A stretch of DNA of 64,000 bases from NCBI RefSeq assembly GCF_031453975.1, contig NZ_JAVDPW010000016.1, positions 73,790-137,789 of the forward strand, written 5' to 3'. This document shows, piece after piece, positions 43,429-51,963 of this stretch. The notes below the pieces were generated by a model. It made no database searches and had not been told where the DNA came from. It was given only the letters and a program-made list of their open reading frames with translations. Both the position numbers and the translations under genes were made by a program. The DNA comes from Inquilinus ginsengisoli_A. Its GTDB lineage: Bacteria > Pseudomonadota > Alphaproteobacteria > DSM-16000 > Inquilinaceae. Each line of letters begins with the position of its first letter. Positions within the stretch are counted from its first letter, which is position 1.

Positions 43429-44438
43429 TTCACCAGCTCCATCGCGGCGGCGGGCTGCGGCTGCGTCAGCGGCCGGTGGCAGGCGACGACACGGCCATCC
43501 CCGTCACCTGCCGGCAGCAGCGGCGGCATGGTCACGGTGCACGCCTCGACCTTGCGGCTACAGCGCGGCGCGAAGGGGCAGCCCGGCAGGTCGCCCGCGG
43601 CGGCGGCGCGGGGCTGGCCGGGGATCACCCGCAGCTCGCCCTCCGCCCCCTCCAGGTTCGGCGTCGAATCCAAGAGGCCGCGCGTGTAGGGATGGGCCGG
43701 CGCCGCGAACAGCGGGCCGACCGGCGCCGCTTCCATCACCTTGCCGCCATACAGCACCAGCACCCGGTCGCACATTTCGGCAACCACGCCGAGGTCGTGG
43801 GTGACCAGGATCACGGCGGTGCCCAGCTCGCTCACCAGGTCGCGCAGCAGGTCCAGCACCTGGGCCTGGACGGTGACATCAAGCGCCGTGGTCGGCTCGT
43901 CGGCCAGCAGGATGCGCGGGTTGCACAAGAGGGCCATGGCGATCATGACGCGCTGGCGCATGCCGCCCGACAGCTCGTGCGGGTACAGCTTCATCCGCTT
44001 CGCCGGGTCGGGGATCTTCACCCGGTCCAGCATCCGGGTGGCCTTGTCCCAGGCCTCGCGCTTGCGCATGCCCTGGTGGCGGATCAGCACCTCGGTCAGC
44101 TGCGCCCCGATGCGGTGATAGGGGTTCAGCGAGGTCATCGGGTCCTGGAAGATCATGGTCATGGCCGACCCGCGCAGCCGGTCCAGCCCGCGGCGGTCCA
44201 GCGCCACCAGGTCCTGGCCCTCGAACCGCACCCGGCCGGTGGCGGCGCCGTTGCCGGCCAAGAGGCCCATGATCGACAGCAGGATCTGGCTCTTGCCCGA
44301 CCCGCTCTCGCCGACGATGCCCAGCACCTCGCCGCGCCTGACCGCGAAGTCGACGCCGTCGACCGCGGTGGCCGTGCCCCGCCGCATCCGGAAGCGGATG
44401 CGCAGGTCCTCGACCTCAAGCAGGGGGTCAGCGTTCAT
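43425..44438 (-). CDS. Oligopeptide ABC importer ATPase (OppD-like), operon 1
   Basis: About 337 residues. Walker A GESGSGKSQ near residue 43, FQDPMTSLNPYHRIG, signature LSGGMRQRVMIAMAL, Walker B ILLADEPTTALD, and a C-terminal oligo_HPY domain with CPFAPRCSRKVEAC. The start is either the ATG at 44438 or the one at 44453; neither has a clear ribosome-binding site, and both overlap the OppC-like stop, consistent with coupled translation. Confidence 0.93.
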   Translation of the reverse strand: MNADPLLEVEDLRIRFRMRRGTATAVDGVDFAVRRGEVLGIVGESGSGKSQILLSIMGLLAGNGAATGRVRFEGQDLVALDRRGLDRLRGSAMTMIFQDPMTSLNPYHRIGAQLTEVLIRHQGMRKREAWDKATRMLDRVKIPDPAKRMKLYPHELSGGMRQRVMIAMALLCNPRILLADEPTTALDVTVQAQVLDLLRDLVSELGTAVILVTHDLGVVAEMCDRVLVLYGGKVMEAAPVGPLFAAPAHPYTRGLLDSTPNLEGAEGELRVIPGQPRAAAAGDLPGCPFAPRCSRKVEACTVTMPPLLPAGDGDGRVVACHRPLTQPQPAAAMELVK

Positions 44439-45339
44439 TGGGGTCGAAGGCATCGCGCAGCCCGTCGGCGACGAAGTTCATGCAGAACAGGGTCAGGGCC
44501 AGGGCCAGCCCGGGCAGAATCAGCATGTGCGGGTCGGTCTCGATCTTGGCCTGGCCCTCGCTGATCAGCACGCCCCAGCTGGTCTCCGGCGCCTGGACGC
44601 CGAGGCCGAGGAAGCTCAGCAGGGATTCGCTCAGGATCACGTCGGGGATCAGCAGGCTGGAATAGACGATCACCACGCCGACGCAGTTCGGCATGATGTG
44701 CTTCAGCACGATCTGGCGCTTGGTCATGCCGCCGGCCCGCGCCGCCTCGATGAACTCGCGGTTGCGCAGGGCGATGGCCTGGGCCCGGACGATGCGCGAC
44801 GGCGTCAGCCACAGCGACAGCACCACGGCGATGATCACGGCGGTGCTGCCGCGGCCCAGCGCCATGCTGATCAGGATGACCTGGAAGATGTAGGGGATGC
44901 CGTACAGCACGTCGACGAAGCGCATCATCACCTGGTCGACGAAGCCGCCGAGGAAGCCGGCGATCGACCCCCAGGTGACGCCGATGGCGACGGCGATCAG
45001 GGTCGCGACCAGACCGATGATCAGCGACACCTGGCCGCCGACCATGATCCGCAGCAGCAGGTCGCGGCCCAGATCGTCGGTGCCGAAGGGGAAGGCCGAC
45101 AGCAGGTCCATCGGCGCGTTCATCGCCTCGAAATTGGCGTCGTCGGGGGCGTAACTGTAGAGCAGCGGCCCGCCGAAGCAGAAGATCACGATCAGGATCA
45201 GCACGGCCAGGCTGGCGACGGCGGTGCGGTTGGCGCGGAAGCGGCGCAGCGCCTCGCGGAACGGGCTGACGCCTTCGGCGGCGTCCTCGATCGCCGCGAT
45301 GTTGGCCGCGGCGATCTCGTGCTCGGTCAGGTCGGTCAT
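44428..45339 (-). CDS. Oligopeptide ABC importer permease (OppC-like), operon 1
   Basis: 303 residues. A cytoplasmic N-terminus, a first helix (ASLAVLILIVIFCFGGPLLY), the extracytoplasmic FGTDDLGRDLL signature of DppC/OppC proteins, five further helices and the EAA loop EAARAGGMTKRQIVLKHIMPN. Start overlaps the OppB-like stop by ATGA (45336-45339). Confidence 0.93.
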   Translation of the reverse strand: MTDLTEHEIAAANIAAIEDAAEGVSPFREALRRFRANRTAVASLAVLILIVIFCFGGPLLYSYAPDDANFEAMNAPMDLLSAFPFGTDDLGRDLLLRIMVGGQVSLIIGLVATLIAVAIGVTWGSIAGFLGGFVDQVMMRFVDVLYGIPYIFQVILISMALGRGSTAVIIAVVLSLWLTPSRIVRAQAIALRNREFIEAARAGGMTKRQIVLKHIMPNCVGVVIVYSSLLIPDVILSESLLSFLGLGVQAPETSWGVLISEGQAKIETDPHMLILPGLALALTLFCMNFVADGLRDAFDPNER

Positions 45340-46253
45340 GCCCGCGACCTCGGGTCCAGCAGGGTCTGCGCCACGTCGGTCACCATGTTGAACAGGATGA
45401 TGCAGGCGCCGTAGGTCAGGGTCACCCCCATCACCATGGTGTAGTCGCGGCTGATCGCGCTCTCGACGAAATAGCGGCCGATGCCGGGCACGGCGAAGAT
45501 GGTCTCGATCACCATCGACCCGGTGATCAACGCCGCGGTGGCGGGGCCGAGATAGGCGATCACCGGGATCATGGCGCCGCGGATGGCGTGGTGGGTCAGC
45601 ACCCGCCATTCCCCGACGCCCTTGGCCCGGGCGGTGCGGATGTAGTTGCTGCGCAGGGTCTCGATCATGGCGCCGCGGGTCAGCCGGGCGACATAGGCGA
45701 TGTTGGGCAGGGCCATCGCCACCACCGGCAGCACCATCGACCGCCAGCCGCCGTCCCAGCCGGCCACCGGCAGCAGGCTCAGCATCAGCGCGAACACGAT
45801 CTGCAGGATCGGCGCCATGACGAAGGTCGGCACCACGATGCCGCCCATGGCGACGGCGCTGACCACATTGTCCAGGATGCCGTTGCGCCGCAGCGCCGCG
45901 ACCACGCCCAGAAACACGCCTGCGACGGTGTACAGCAGGGTGGCCCACAGCCCGATCTGCAGCGAGATCGGCAGGCCGTGGCCGATCAGCTGGGTCACCG
46001 TGTATTCGCGGTAGTACATCGACTGGCCGAAATCGAGATGCGCGATGTCGCCCAGGAAGCGCAGGTACTGGCGCCACAGCGGCTCGTTCAGATGGTACTG
46101 CTCCGCCATCTTGGCGATCAGGGCGGCCGGCAGCTTCTTGTCGTCGTCGAACGGCCCGCCGGGGGCGAAGCGGACGACGAAGAAGGTGATCGTCGCCAGC
46201 GCGAACAGCGTCGGCACGCTGCCCAGCATGCGGCGGAGGACGGAAAAGACCAT
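45336..46253 (-). CDS. Oligopeptide ABC importer permease (OppB-like), operon 1
   Basis: 305 residues with the OppB N-terminus (FSVLRRMLGSVPTLFALATITFFVVRFAPGGPF), six helices and the EAA loop ARAKGVGEWRVLTHHAIRGAMIPVI. The FGQSMYYREYTVTQLI periplasmic segment is typical of OppB. It starts 59 bp after the binding-protein gene, with a strong hairpin in between that should lower permease relative to binding-protein expression. Confidence 0.93.
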   Translation of the reverse strand: MVFSVLRRMLGSVPTLFALATITFFVVRFAPGGPFDDDKKLPAALIAKMAEQYHLNEPLWRQYLRFLGDIAHLDFGQSMYYREYTVTQLIGHGLPISLQIGLWATLLYTVAGVFLGVVAALRRNGILDNVVSAVAMGGIVVPTFVMAPILQIVFALMLSLLPVAGWDGGWRSMVLPVVAMALPNIAYVARLTRGAMIETLRSNYIRTARAKGVGEWRVLTHHAIRGAMIPVIAYLGPATAALITGSMVIETIFAVPGIGRYFVESAISRDYTMVMGVTLTYGACIILFNMVTDVAQTLLDPRSRA

Positions 46254-46275
46254 CGGCCCTGGCTGCTCCCCTGTG

Positions 46276-46309
46276 GCCGAGGGGACGCGGTGTTCCGCGC
46301 CCCCTCGGC
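46276..46309 (-). terminator. Intra-operon hairpin between binding protein and permease genes
   Basis: GCCGAGGGG and CCCCTCGGC form the base of a stem that continues through a mismatch into CGCGG/CCGCG with a 4-nt loop. It begins 3 bp after the binding-protein stop. Such hairpins after solute-binding genes are known to stabilise that part of the message or act as partial terminators. Confidence 0.6.
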
Positions 46310-46312
46310 TCC

Positions 46313-47923
46313 TTACTTCTCGATGCTCAGATATTTCGACATCGGATGGCCGATCGGGTTGTCGCCCCAGCCCTTGACGTAGGTCTGGACCAGGATGTTG
46401 TCGGTGGTCACCGCGATCGGGATGAAGACGTACTGGTCCAGCATGCGCTGCTCGGCCTGGCCCAGGATCTGGTAGAACTTGGCCTTGTCCGACGCGGTGG
46501 CGTTGGCCTGGTCCATCAGCTTCTCGTACTCGTCGTCCTTCCAGTGATAGCTGGGCGTGCCGGTGTAGCGCAGGGCGTCCAGCCAGGTCTTGGCCTGGGG
46601 ATAGTCGCCACCATAGCTGTCCATGCAGACCTGCCAGTCGCCGGTGTGCAGCTTCTCCAGCCAGGTCTTCACCTCGGTCAGGTCCAGCTTGGTGCGGACG
46701 CCCAGATTCTGCTTCCACATCGCGGTGATGCCCTCGACCCGCCGCTTGCTGGCGGCGCTGGACGGGCCGATGATCTCGAGCTCCAGCGGCTTGTCCGGGC
46801 CGTAGCCGGCCTCCGCCAGCAGCGACTTCGCCTCGGCCAGCCGGTCCTCCTTGCTCATCCCGGCCTCCTGGACCTTGCCGGGCTTGTAGCTGGAATCCTG
46901 GTTGATCGAGAAGGTATACATCGGCAGGTTGCCGGCCTTCTCGATCCGCTCCTGCAGGAAGTCGCGGTCGATGCCCAGGGCCAGCGCCTTGCGCACGCGG
47001 ATGTCCGACAGCGGGCCGGCATCGGGCTGGAAGCTGAGGTACTTCATGCCCAGCGTCGGGTTCTGGTGCAGCTCCTGCGGGCGCTCGGCCTTCAGCTTGT
47101 CGATCTGCTCCGCCGGCACTGCCATGGTGCTGTCCAGCTCACCGGCCAGGTAGCGCTTCAGCTCGGTCGAGGTGTCCTCGGTGACGTGATAGACGACGGT
47201 GTCGATCTTGACGTTCGCCGCGTCCCAGTAGTTCGGGTTCTTGACCAGGACGACCTTCGACTGCGGCACGTAGTCCTTCAGCATGTAGGCGCCGTTGCTG
47301 ACGAACATCTCCGGCCGGGTGTAGTCCAGCTTGTTGCCGGCGGCCTGGTAGCTGGGCAGGTGCACCGGCGCCGTGGTGTGGAAGTCCAGGATGTAGGGCG
47401 CATCCGGCATCGGGTATTCCAGCGTCAGCACGACGGTCTTGTCGTCCGGCGCCGTGGCGCCGACCTGGGACGCATCGGTCAGCTTGCCGTCGTTGAACTG
47501 CTTGCCGTTCTTGATCGGCAGCACCGCGGTCAGATAGTAGGCGTGGGCCGACCCGATCGCCGGGTCCAGGCTGCGGATCACGCCGCGCACGAAATCGGCC
47601 GCGACCATCGGGTCGCCGTTCGACCATTTCAGCCCGTCGCGCAGGTGGAAGGTCCAGGTCAGGCCGTCGGCGCTGGTCTCCCAGCTCTTCGCGGCACCCG
47701 GCTGCGGGTTGCCCTGCGGGTCCAACACCAGCAGCGCCTCGAACAGGTCGGCGATGATGTAGTTCTCGCGCGCGCCCTGGTTCATCTGCGGGTCCAGGGT
47801 CGACGGCGCGCTGCCGAAGCCGCGGTTCAGCACCATCTCGGCCGCCGCCGGTCCTGCCAGCGCCATGCCGGACACCGCCAGGCACAGGGCAAAGGCGGCC
47901 GCCCTCTTGTTCAGAAACTTCAT
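46313..47923 (-). CDS. Oligopeptide ABC importer binding protein (OppA-like), operon 1
   Basis: 536 residues. Signal peptide 1-28 (MKFLNKRAAAFALCLAVSG..., cleavage after PAAA), then an SBP_bac_5 domain: LNRGFGSAPSTLDPQMN, KSWETSADGLTWTFHLRDGLKWSNGDPM, and VSNGAYMLKDYVPQSKVVLVKNPNYWD, the last being the OppA-family signature. It captures oligopeptides in the periplasm. Length (about 530) is typical. GGGGGATGGC precedes the ATG at 47923. Confidence 0.95.
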   Translation of the reverse strand: MKFLNKRAAAFALCLAVSGMALAGPAAAEMVLNRGFGSAPSTLDPQMNQGARENYIIADLFEALLVLDPQGNPQPGAAKSWETSADGLTWTFHLRDGLKWSNGDPMVAADFVRGVIRSLDPAIGSAHAYYLTAVLPIKNGKQFNDGKLTDASQVGATAPDDKTVVLTLEYPMPDAPYILDFHTTAPVHLPSYQAAGNKLDYTRPEMFVSNGAYMLKDYVPQSKVVLVKNPNYWDAANVKIDTVVYHVTEDTSTELKRYLAGELDSTMAVPAEQIDKLKAERPQELHQNPTLGMKYLSFQPDAGPLSDIRVRKALALGIDRDFLQERIEKAGNLPMYTFSINQDSSYKPGKVQEAGMSKEDRLAEAKSLLAEAGYGPDKPLELEIIGPSSAASKRRVEGITAMWKQNLGVRTKLDLTEVKTWLEKLHTGDWQVCMDSYGGDYPQAKTWLDALRYTGTPSYHWKDDEYEKLMDQANATASDKAKFYQILGQAEQRMLDQYVFIPIAVTTDNILVQTYVKGWGDNPIGHPMSKYLSIEK

Positions 47924-48025
47924 GCCATCCCCCAGACTCTGTGATTCCCCTCGCATCGAGGCGGCGTCGTCGATCCCGGCCCGGCCGGTCCGACCCTTGT
48001 TTGCCTTCCTGCCCCGTGCGACCGC

Positions 48026-48037
48026 GGTAACGTTACC
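48026..48037. promoter_or_regulatory. GGTAACGTTACC palindrome upstream of peptide operon 1
   Basis: A perfect 12-bp palindrome with a central AACGTT, about 100 bp before the OppA-like start in the 199-bp gap between the two peptide operons. The CG centre is typical of LacI-family operators. No LacI-type gene is in the window. The rest of this gap shows nothing else of note. Confidence 0.35.
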
Positions 48038-48122
48038 CCCCGCGGCAGCGATTTGGGCAGGCCGCCGCCATGACTGACAAGTCCCGAAAGTGACGGGGGC
48101 CTGAACTTCAGGTTATCGCCGC

Positions 48123-49130
48123 TCAGATCTCGCCGGCGCGATGGCAGGCGACCCAGCCGCCCGCCGGGTCGGGCCGGAGCGACGGGGCCGCGCCGCGGCA
48201 CAGGTCGCGCGCATGCGGGCAGCGCCCGGCATAGGCGCAGCCCTCGGGCGCGGCGCCGGCCGGAGCGGTCGGCGGCGCGGCTTCCCGGCGCCGCCCGGAC
48301 CCCGGGATTGCGGCCAGCAGCGCCCTTGTGTAGGGGTGGCGCGGCGCGTCGAACAGGGCGCGGGTCGGCGCCAGCTCGACCAGCCGGCCGTGATACAGCA
48401 CCCCGACCCGGTCGCAGAGATAGGCGACGACGGACAGGTCGTGCGAGATGAACAGCATCGACAGGCGGCGGCGCGCCTTGATCTCCTGCAGCAGCGCCAG
48501 GATCTGGGCCTGGACCGAGACGTCGAGGGCGGAGACCGGCTCGTCGGCGATCAGCAGCTCCGGCTCCAGCGCGATGGCGCGGGCGATGCCGATGCGCTGG
48601 CGCTGGCCGCCGGAGAACTGGTGCGGGTGGCGGTCGGCCACGGCGGGGTCCAGCCCGACCGCCTGCAGCAGCTCCGCCACCCGGTCGCGCCGCTCCGCGG
48701 CCGGCAGGCGCAGATGGGTGCGCAGCGGTTCGGCGACGATGTCGGCGACGCGCCAGCGCGGGTCGAGCGAGGCGTAGGGGCTCTGGAACACCATCTGCAC
48801 CCGCCGCCGCTCGCGCCGCAGGGCGGCGCCCGACAGCGCCAGCCAGTCGCGGTCCTGGAAGCGGATGCGGCCGCCGCTGGGGTCGATCAGCCGGGCGATC
48901 ATCCGGCCGATGGTGGATTTGCCGCTGCCGCTTTCGCCGACCAGGCCGAAGGTCTCCTGCCGGCCGATGGCGAAGCTGACGCCGTCGACCGCGCGCACGC
49001 CGGCCGCCATGCCGAACCACCGACCGGGCAGGGGGTAGTGCTTGGCCAGGTCCTGGACCTCCAGCAGGGGGGCGGCCAGCAGCGGCGCGTCGGCGGCCGG
49101 TTCAGGCCGCGCGGGGGCAGGCGACGGCAT
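48123..49130 (-). CDS. Oligopeptide ABC importer ATPase (DppF/OppF-like), operon 2
   Basis: 335 residues with an Ala/Pro-rich N-terminal extension of about 20. Walker A GESGSGKST at about 65-73, FQSPYASLDPRWRV, signature FSGGQRQRIGIARA, Walker B LLIADEPVSALD and a C-terminal CAYAGRCPHARDLC. Last gene of the nine-kilobase operon; overlaps the previous ATPase gene by 29 bp. Confidence 0.93.
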   Translation of the reverse strand: MPSPAPARPEPAADAPLLAAPLLEVQDLAKHYPLPGRWFGMAAGVRAVDGVSFAIGRQETFGLVGESGSGKSTIGRMIARLIDPSGGRIRFQDRDWLALSGAALRRERRRVQMVFQSPYASLDPRWRVADIVAEPLRTHLRLPAAERRDRVAELLQAVGLDPAVADRHPHQFSGGQRQRIGIARAIALEPELLIADEPVSALDVSVQAQILALLQEIKARRRLSMLFISHDLSVVAYLCDRVGVLYHGRLVELAPTRALFDAPRHPYTRALLAAIPGSGRRREAAPPTAPAGAAPEGCAYAGRCPHARDLCRGAAPSLRPDPAGGWVACHRAGEI

Positions 49131-50076
49131 GGCGCGGCTCCTCCGGGATCGGCTGCAGGGCGGGGACGGCGTCGCGGCAGGCGGCGACGGCCTGGCCGCA
49201 GCGCGGATGGAACGGGCAGCCGACCGGCGGCCGCGCCAGGTCGGGCACCGTGCCGGGGATCGGCCGCACCACCCGGCCCGGCGCGTCGATCGACGGGCGG
49301 GATGCGATCAGCCCGGCGGTGTAGGGGTGGCGCGGCCGGGCCAGCACCTCGGCCGTCGGGCCACTCTCGACGATGCGGCCGGCATACATCACCGCGACGT
49401 CGTCGCAGGTCTCGGCGATGACGCCGAGGTCATGGCTGATCAGGATCACTGCGGTGCCGTGCTCGGCCTGCAGCCCGCGCATCAGCTCCAGGATCTGGGC
49501 CTGCACCGTGACATCAAGGGCGGTGGTCGGCTCGTCGGCGACGATCAGCGCCGGGTCCAGCGCCAGGGCGCAGGCGATGACGATGCGCTGGCGCATGCCG
49601 CCCGACAGCTCGTGCGGATAGGCGCGGCGCCGGCGCTCGGCCTCGGCGATGCCGACCCGCTCCAGCAGGGCCACGACCCACCGCTCGACCTCCCGCCGCG
49701 CCAGCTTCGGCCGGTGCCAACGGAACAGCTCGGCGATCTGTTCGCCGATGGTCAGCACCGGGTTCAGCGTCGCGGTCGGGTCCTGGAACACCATGGCGAT
49801 GCGGTCGCCGCGCAGCCGGCGCATGTCGCGTTCCGGCAGCCCGACCAGGCTGCGGCCCTCGAAGCGGATGTCGCCGCCGGCGATCCGGCCTGGTGCCTGG
49901 ACCAGCCCCATCAGCGCCTGGCCGACGGTCGACTTGCCGCAGCCGCTTTCGCCGACCAGGCCGAGGATGCGGTTGCGCTCGAGCGACAGCGACACCCCGG
50001 CCACCGCCCGCACCGGCCCGCGCGGCGAGGCGTAGTCGACCCGGAGGTCGTCGATCTCCAGGAGCGGCGCGCTCAC
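49102..50076 (-). CDS. Oligopeptide ABC importer ATPase (DppD/OppD-like), operon 2
   Basis: 324 residues, GTG start. Walker A GESGCGKST at about 42-50, FQDPTATLNPVLTIG, signature LSGGMRQRIVIACAL, Walker B LIVADEPTTALD, and the C-terminal CPFHPRCGQAVAAC. The GTG overlaps the permease stop as GTGA (50073-50076). Confidence 0.93.
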   Translation of the reverse strand: MSAPLLEIDDLRVDYASPRGPVRAVAGVSLSLERNRILGLVGESGCGKSTVGQALMGLVQAPGRIAGGDIRFEGRSLVGLPERDMRRLRGDRIAMVFQDPTATLNPVLTIGEQIAELFRWHRPKLARREVERWVVALLERVGIAEAERRRRAYPHELSGGMRQRIVIACALALDPALIVADEPTTALDVTVQAQILELMRGLQAEHGTAVILISHDLGVIAETCDDVAVMYAGRIVESGPTAEVLARPRHPYTAGLIASRPSIDAPGRVVRPIPGTVPDLARPPVGCPFHPRCGQAVAACRDAVPALQPIPEEPRHAVACPRAA

Positions 50077-50972
50077 CGTTCCGCCCTCGGGTCGACCCAG
50101 TCGCGCAGGAAGTCGCCGAACAGGTTGATGCCGACCGAGGTCATCAGGATCACCGCGCCCGGCCCCAGCACCATCCAGGGCGCGTCGTACAGGAAGTCGC
50201 GGCCCTCGCTGATCATCTTGCCCCAGGACGGGGTGGGCGGCTGCACCCCGAGGCCGAGGAAGCTCAGCGCCGCCTCGGCGATGATCACCAGCGCCACATC
50301 CAGCGTCGCCAGCACCAGGATCGACGGGATTACGTTCGGCAGCACATGACCCAGCACGATGCGCCAGCCCGGCACGCCGATCGACCGTGCCGCCTCGACG
50401 AACTCCATCTGGCGGATGCGCAGCGCCTCGCCGCGCACCACCCGGGCGAAGTTGACCCACAGCGCGATCGACAGCGCCAGCACCACGGTCCAGAAGCCGG
50501 GGCCCAGGATCGCCATGATCATCAGCGCCAGCAGCAGGAAGGGGAACGCCAGCTGGAAGTCGGCCAGCCGCATCACCACGCTGTCGACCGCGCCGCCGGC
50601 ATAGCCGGCGACGGCGCCCAGCAGCGACCCGACGGTGGTGGCCAGCGCCACCACCAGGGCGGCGACGGCGATCGAGGTGCGGGCCCCGACCACGACGCGG
50701 CTGAAGATGTCGCGGCCGAGATTGTCGCCGCCCAGCAGGTGGCTCCAGTCGCCGCCCGTGGCCCAGGCCGGCGGCAGGAAGCGCCATTCCAGCATCTGCC
50801 GCGCCGGGTCGTGCGGCGCCAGCAGCGGCGCCGTCGCGGCGACGGCCAGGATCAGCCCGACCAGGACCAGCCCGGTCAGCCCCTTGGGGCTGCGCAGCAA
50901 GGCCCGCCGGAACCGGCCACGTTCCACGGCGGGTGCCCGCTCGGCGGGCATGGGCAGGGCGCTTTCAACCAT
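50073..50972 (-). CDS. Oligopeptide ABC importer permease (DppC-like), operon 2
   Basis: 299 residues. First helix LTGLVLVGLILAVAATAPLL, the LGGDNLGRDIFSRVVVGART block of DppC proteins, five further helices, EAA loop EAARSIGVPGWRIVLGHVLPN. Overlaps the upstream permease gene by 8 bp. Confidence 0.93.
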   Translation of the reverse strand: MVESALPMPAERAPAVERGRFRRALLRSPKGLTGLVLVGLILAVAATAPLLAPHDPARQMLEWRFLPPAWATGGDWSHLLGGDNLGRDIFSRVVVGARTSIAVAALVVALATTVGSLLGAVAGYAGGAVDSVVMRLADFQLAFPFLLLALMIMAILGPGFWTVVLALSIALWVNFARVVRGEALRIRQMEFVEAARSIGVPGWRIVLGHVLPNVIPSILVLATLDVALVIIAEAALSFLGLGVQPPTPSWGKMISEGRDFLYDAPWMVLGPGAVILMTSVGINLFGDFLRDWVDPRAER

Positions 50973-51954
50973 GGCGCATCCGCGGGTCGATGACGCGGTA
51001 CAGGATGTCGACGATCAGGTTCAGGGCCACGAACAGCACCGCGGCGATCAGCACGGTCGCCTGCACCAGCGGATAGTCGCGGGTGGTGATGGCCTGCACC
51101 GACAGCCGGCCGATTCCGGGCCAGGCGAACACGGTCTCGATCACGATCGCGCCGGACAGCAGGGCGCCGAGCTGCAGCCCGATCATGGTGACAACCGGGA
51201 TGATGGCGTTGCGCAGCGCATGGCGCAGGGTGACGGCGCGCGGCGGCAGCCCCTTGGCGCGGGCGAACTGGACATAGTCCTGGCGCAGCGCCTCGATCAT
51301 CGCCGACCGAGTCAGCCGGGCGTTCACCGCCATCAGCCCGAAGGCGAGCGAGATCGAGGGCAGCAGGAAGTACCGTGCCTTCTGCCACAACAGGTCGAAG
51401 CGGCCGTCCAGCAGCGCCGTCGGCACCGCGGCGACCAGCGACCCCTTGTAGCCCGAGGCTGGCAGCCAGCCGAGCTGCACCGAGAACAGCAGGATCAGGA
51501 GGATGCCGAGCAGGAAGGAGGGGGTGGAGACGCCGAGCACCGCGACCACGGTGCCGGCATAGTCGACCGGCCCGTCGCGGCGCAGCGCCGTGGCGACGCC
51601 GATCGGGATGGCGGCCAGCAGCGACAGCAGCATGGCCCAGAAGGTCAGCTCCGCCGTCGCCGGCAGCCGTTCCAGGATCAGCTGGGCGGCCGGCACCCGC
51701 TGGCGCAGCGACAGGCCGAGATCGCCCTGCAGCGCGCCGCCGAGATAGGCCAGGTACTGCTCGACCATCGGCCGGTCCAGGCCCAGCTGGCCGCGCAGCC
51801 GGGCCTTGTCGGCCTCGGTCATGCCGGGGTTGCCGGCGGCCATGATGTCGACCGGGTCGCCGGGCACCAGCCGGGTCATCGCCGACACCACGAAGACGAT
51901 GCCGGCGATGACGATCAGCGCGTAGCCGATCCGCTTGACGATCAGCGGCAGCAC
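50965..51954 (-). CDS. Oligopeptide ABC importer permease (DppB-like), operon 2
   Basis: 329 residues. Typical DppB N-terminus (IVKRIGYALIVIAGIVFVVSA, then RLVPGDPVDIMA), periplasmic LGLSLRQRVPAAQLI, six helices, and the EAA loop ARAKGLPPRAVTLRHALRNAIIPVV. Starts 9 bp after the binding-protein gene. Confidence 0.93.
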   Translation of the reverse strand: MLPLIVKRIGYALIVIAGIVFVVSAMTRLVPGDPVDIMAAGNPGMTEADKARLRGQLGLDRPMVEQYLAYLGGALQGDLGLSLRQRVPAAQLILERLPATAELTFWAMLLSLLAAIPIGVATALRRDGPVDYAGTVVAVLGVSTPSFLLGILLILLFSVQLGWLPASGYKGSLVAAVPTALLDGRFDLLWQKARYFLLPSISLAFGLMAVNARLTRSAMIEALRQDYVQFARAKGLPPRAVTLRHALRNAIIPVVTMIGLQLGALLSGAIVIETVFAWPGIGRLSVQAITTRDYPLVQATVLIAAVLFVALNLIVDILYRVIDPRMRHG

Positions 51955-51963
51955 CGCCGCGCC

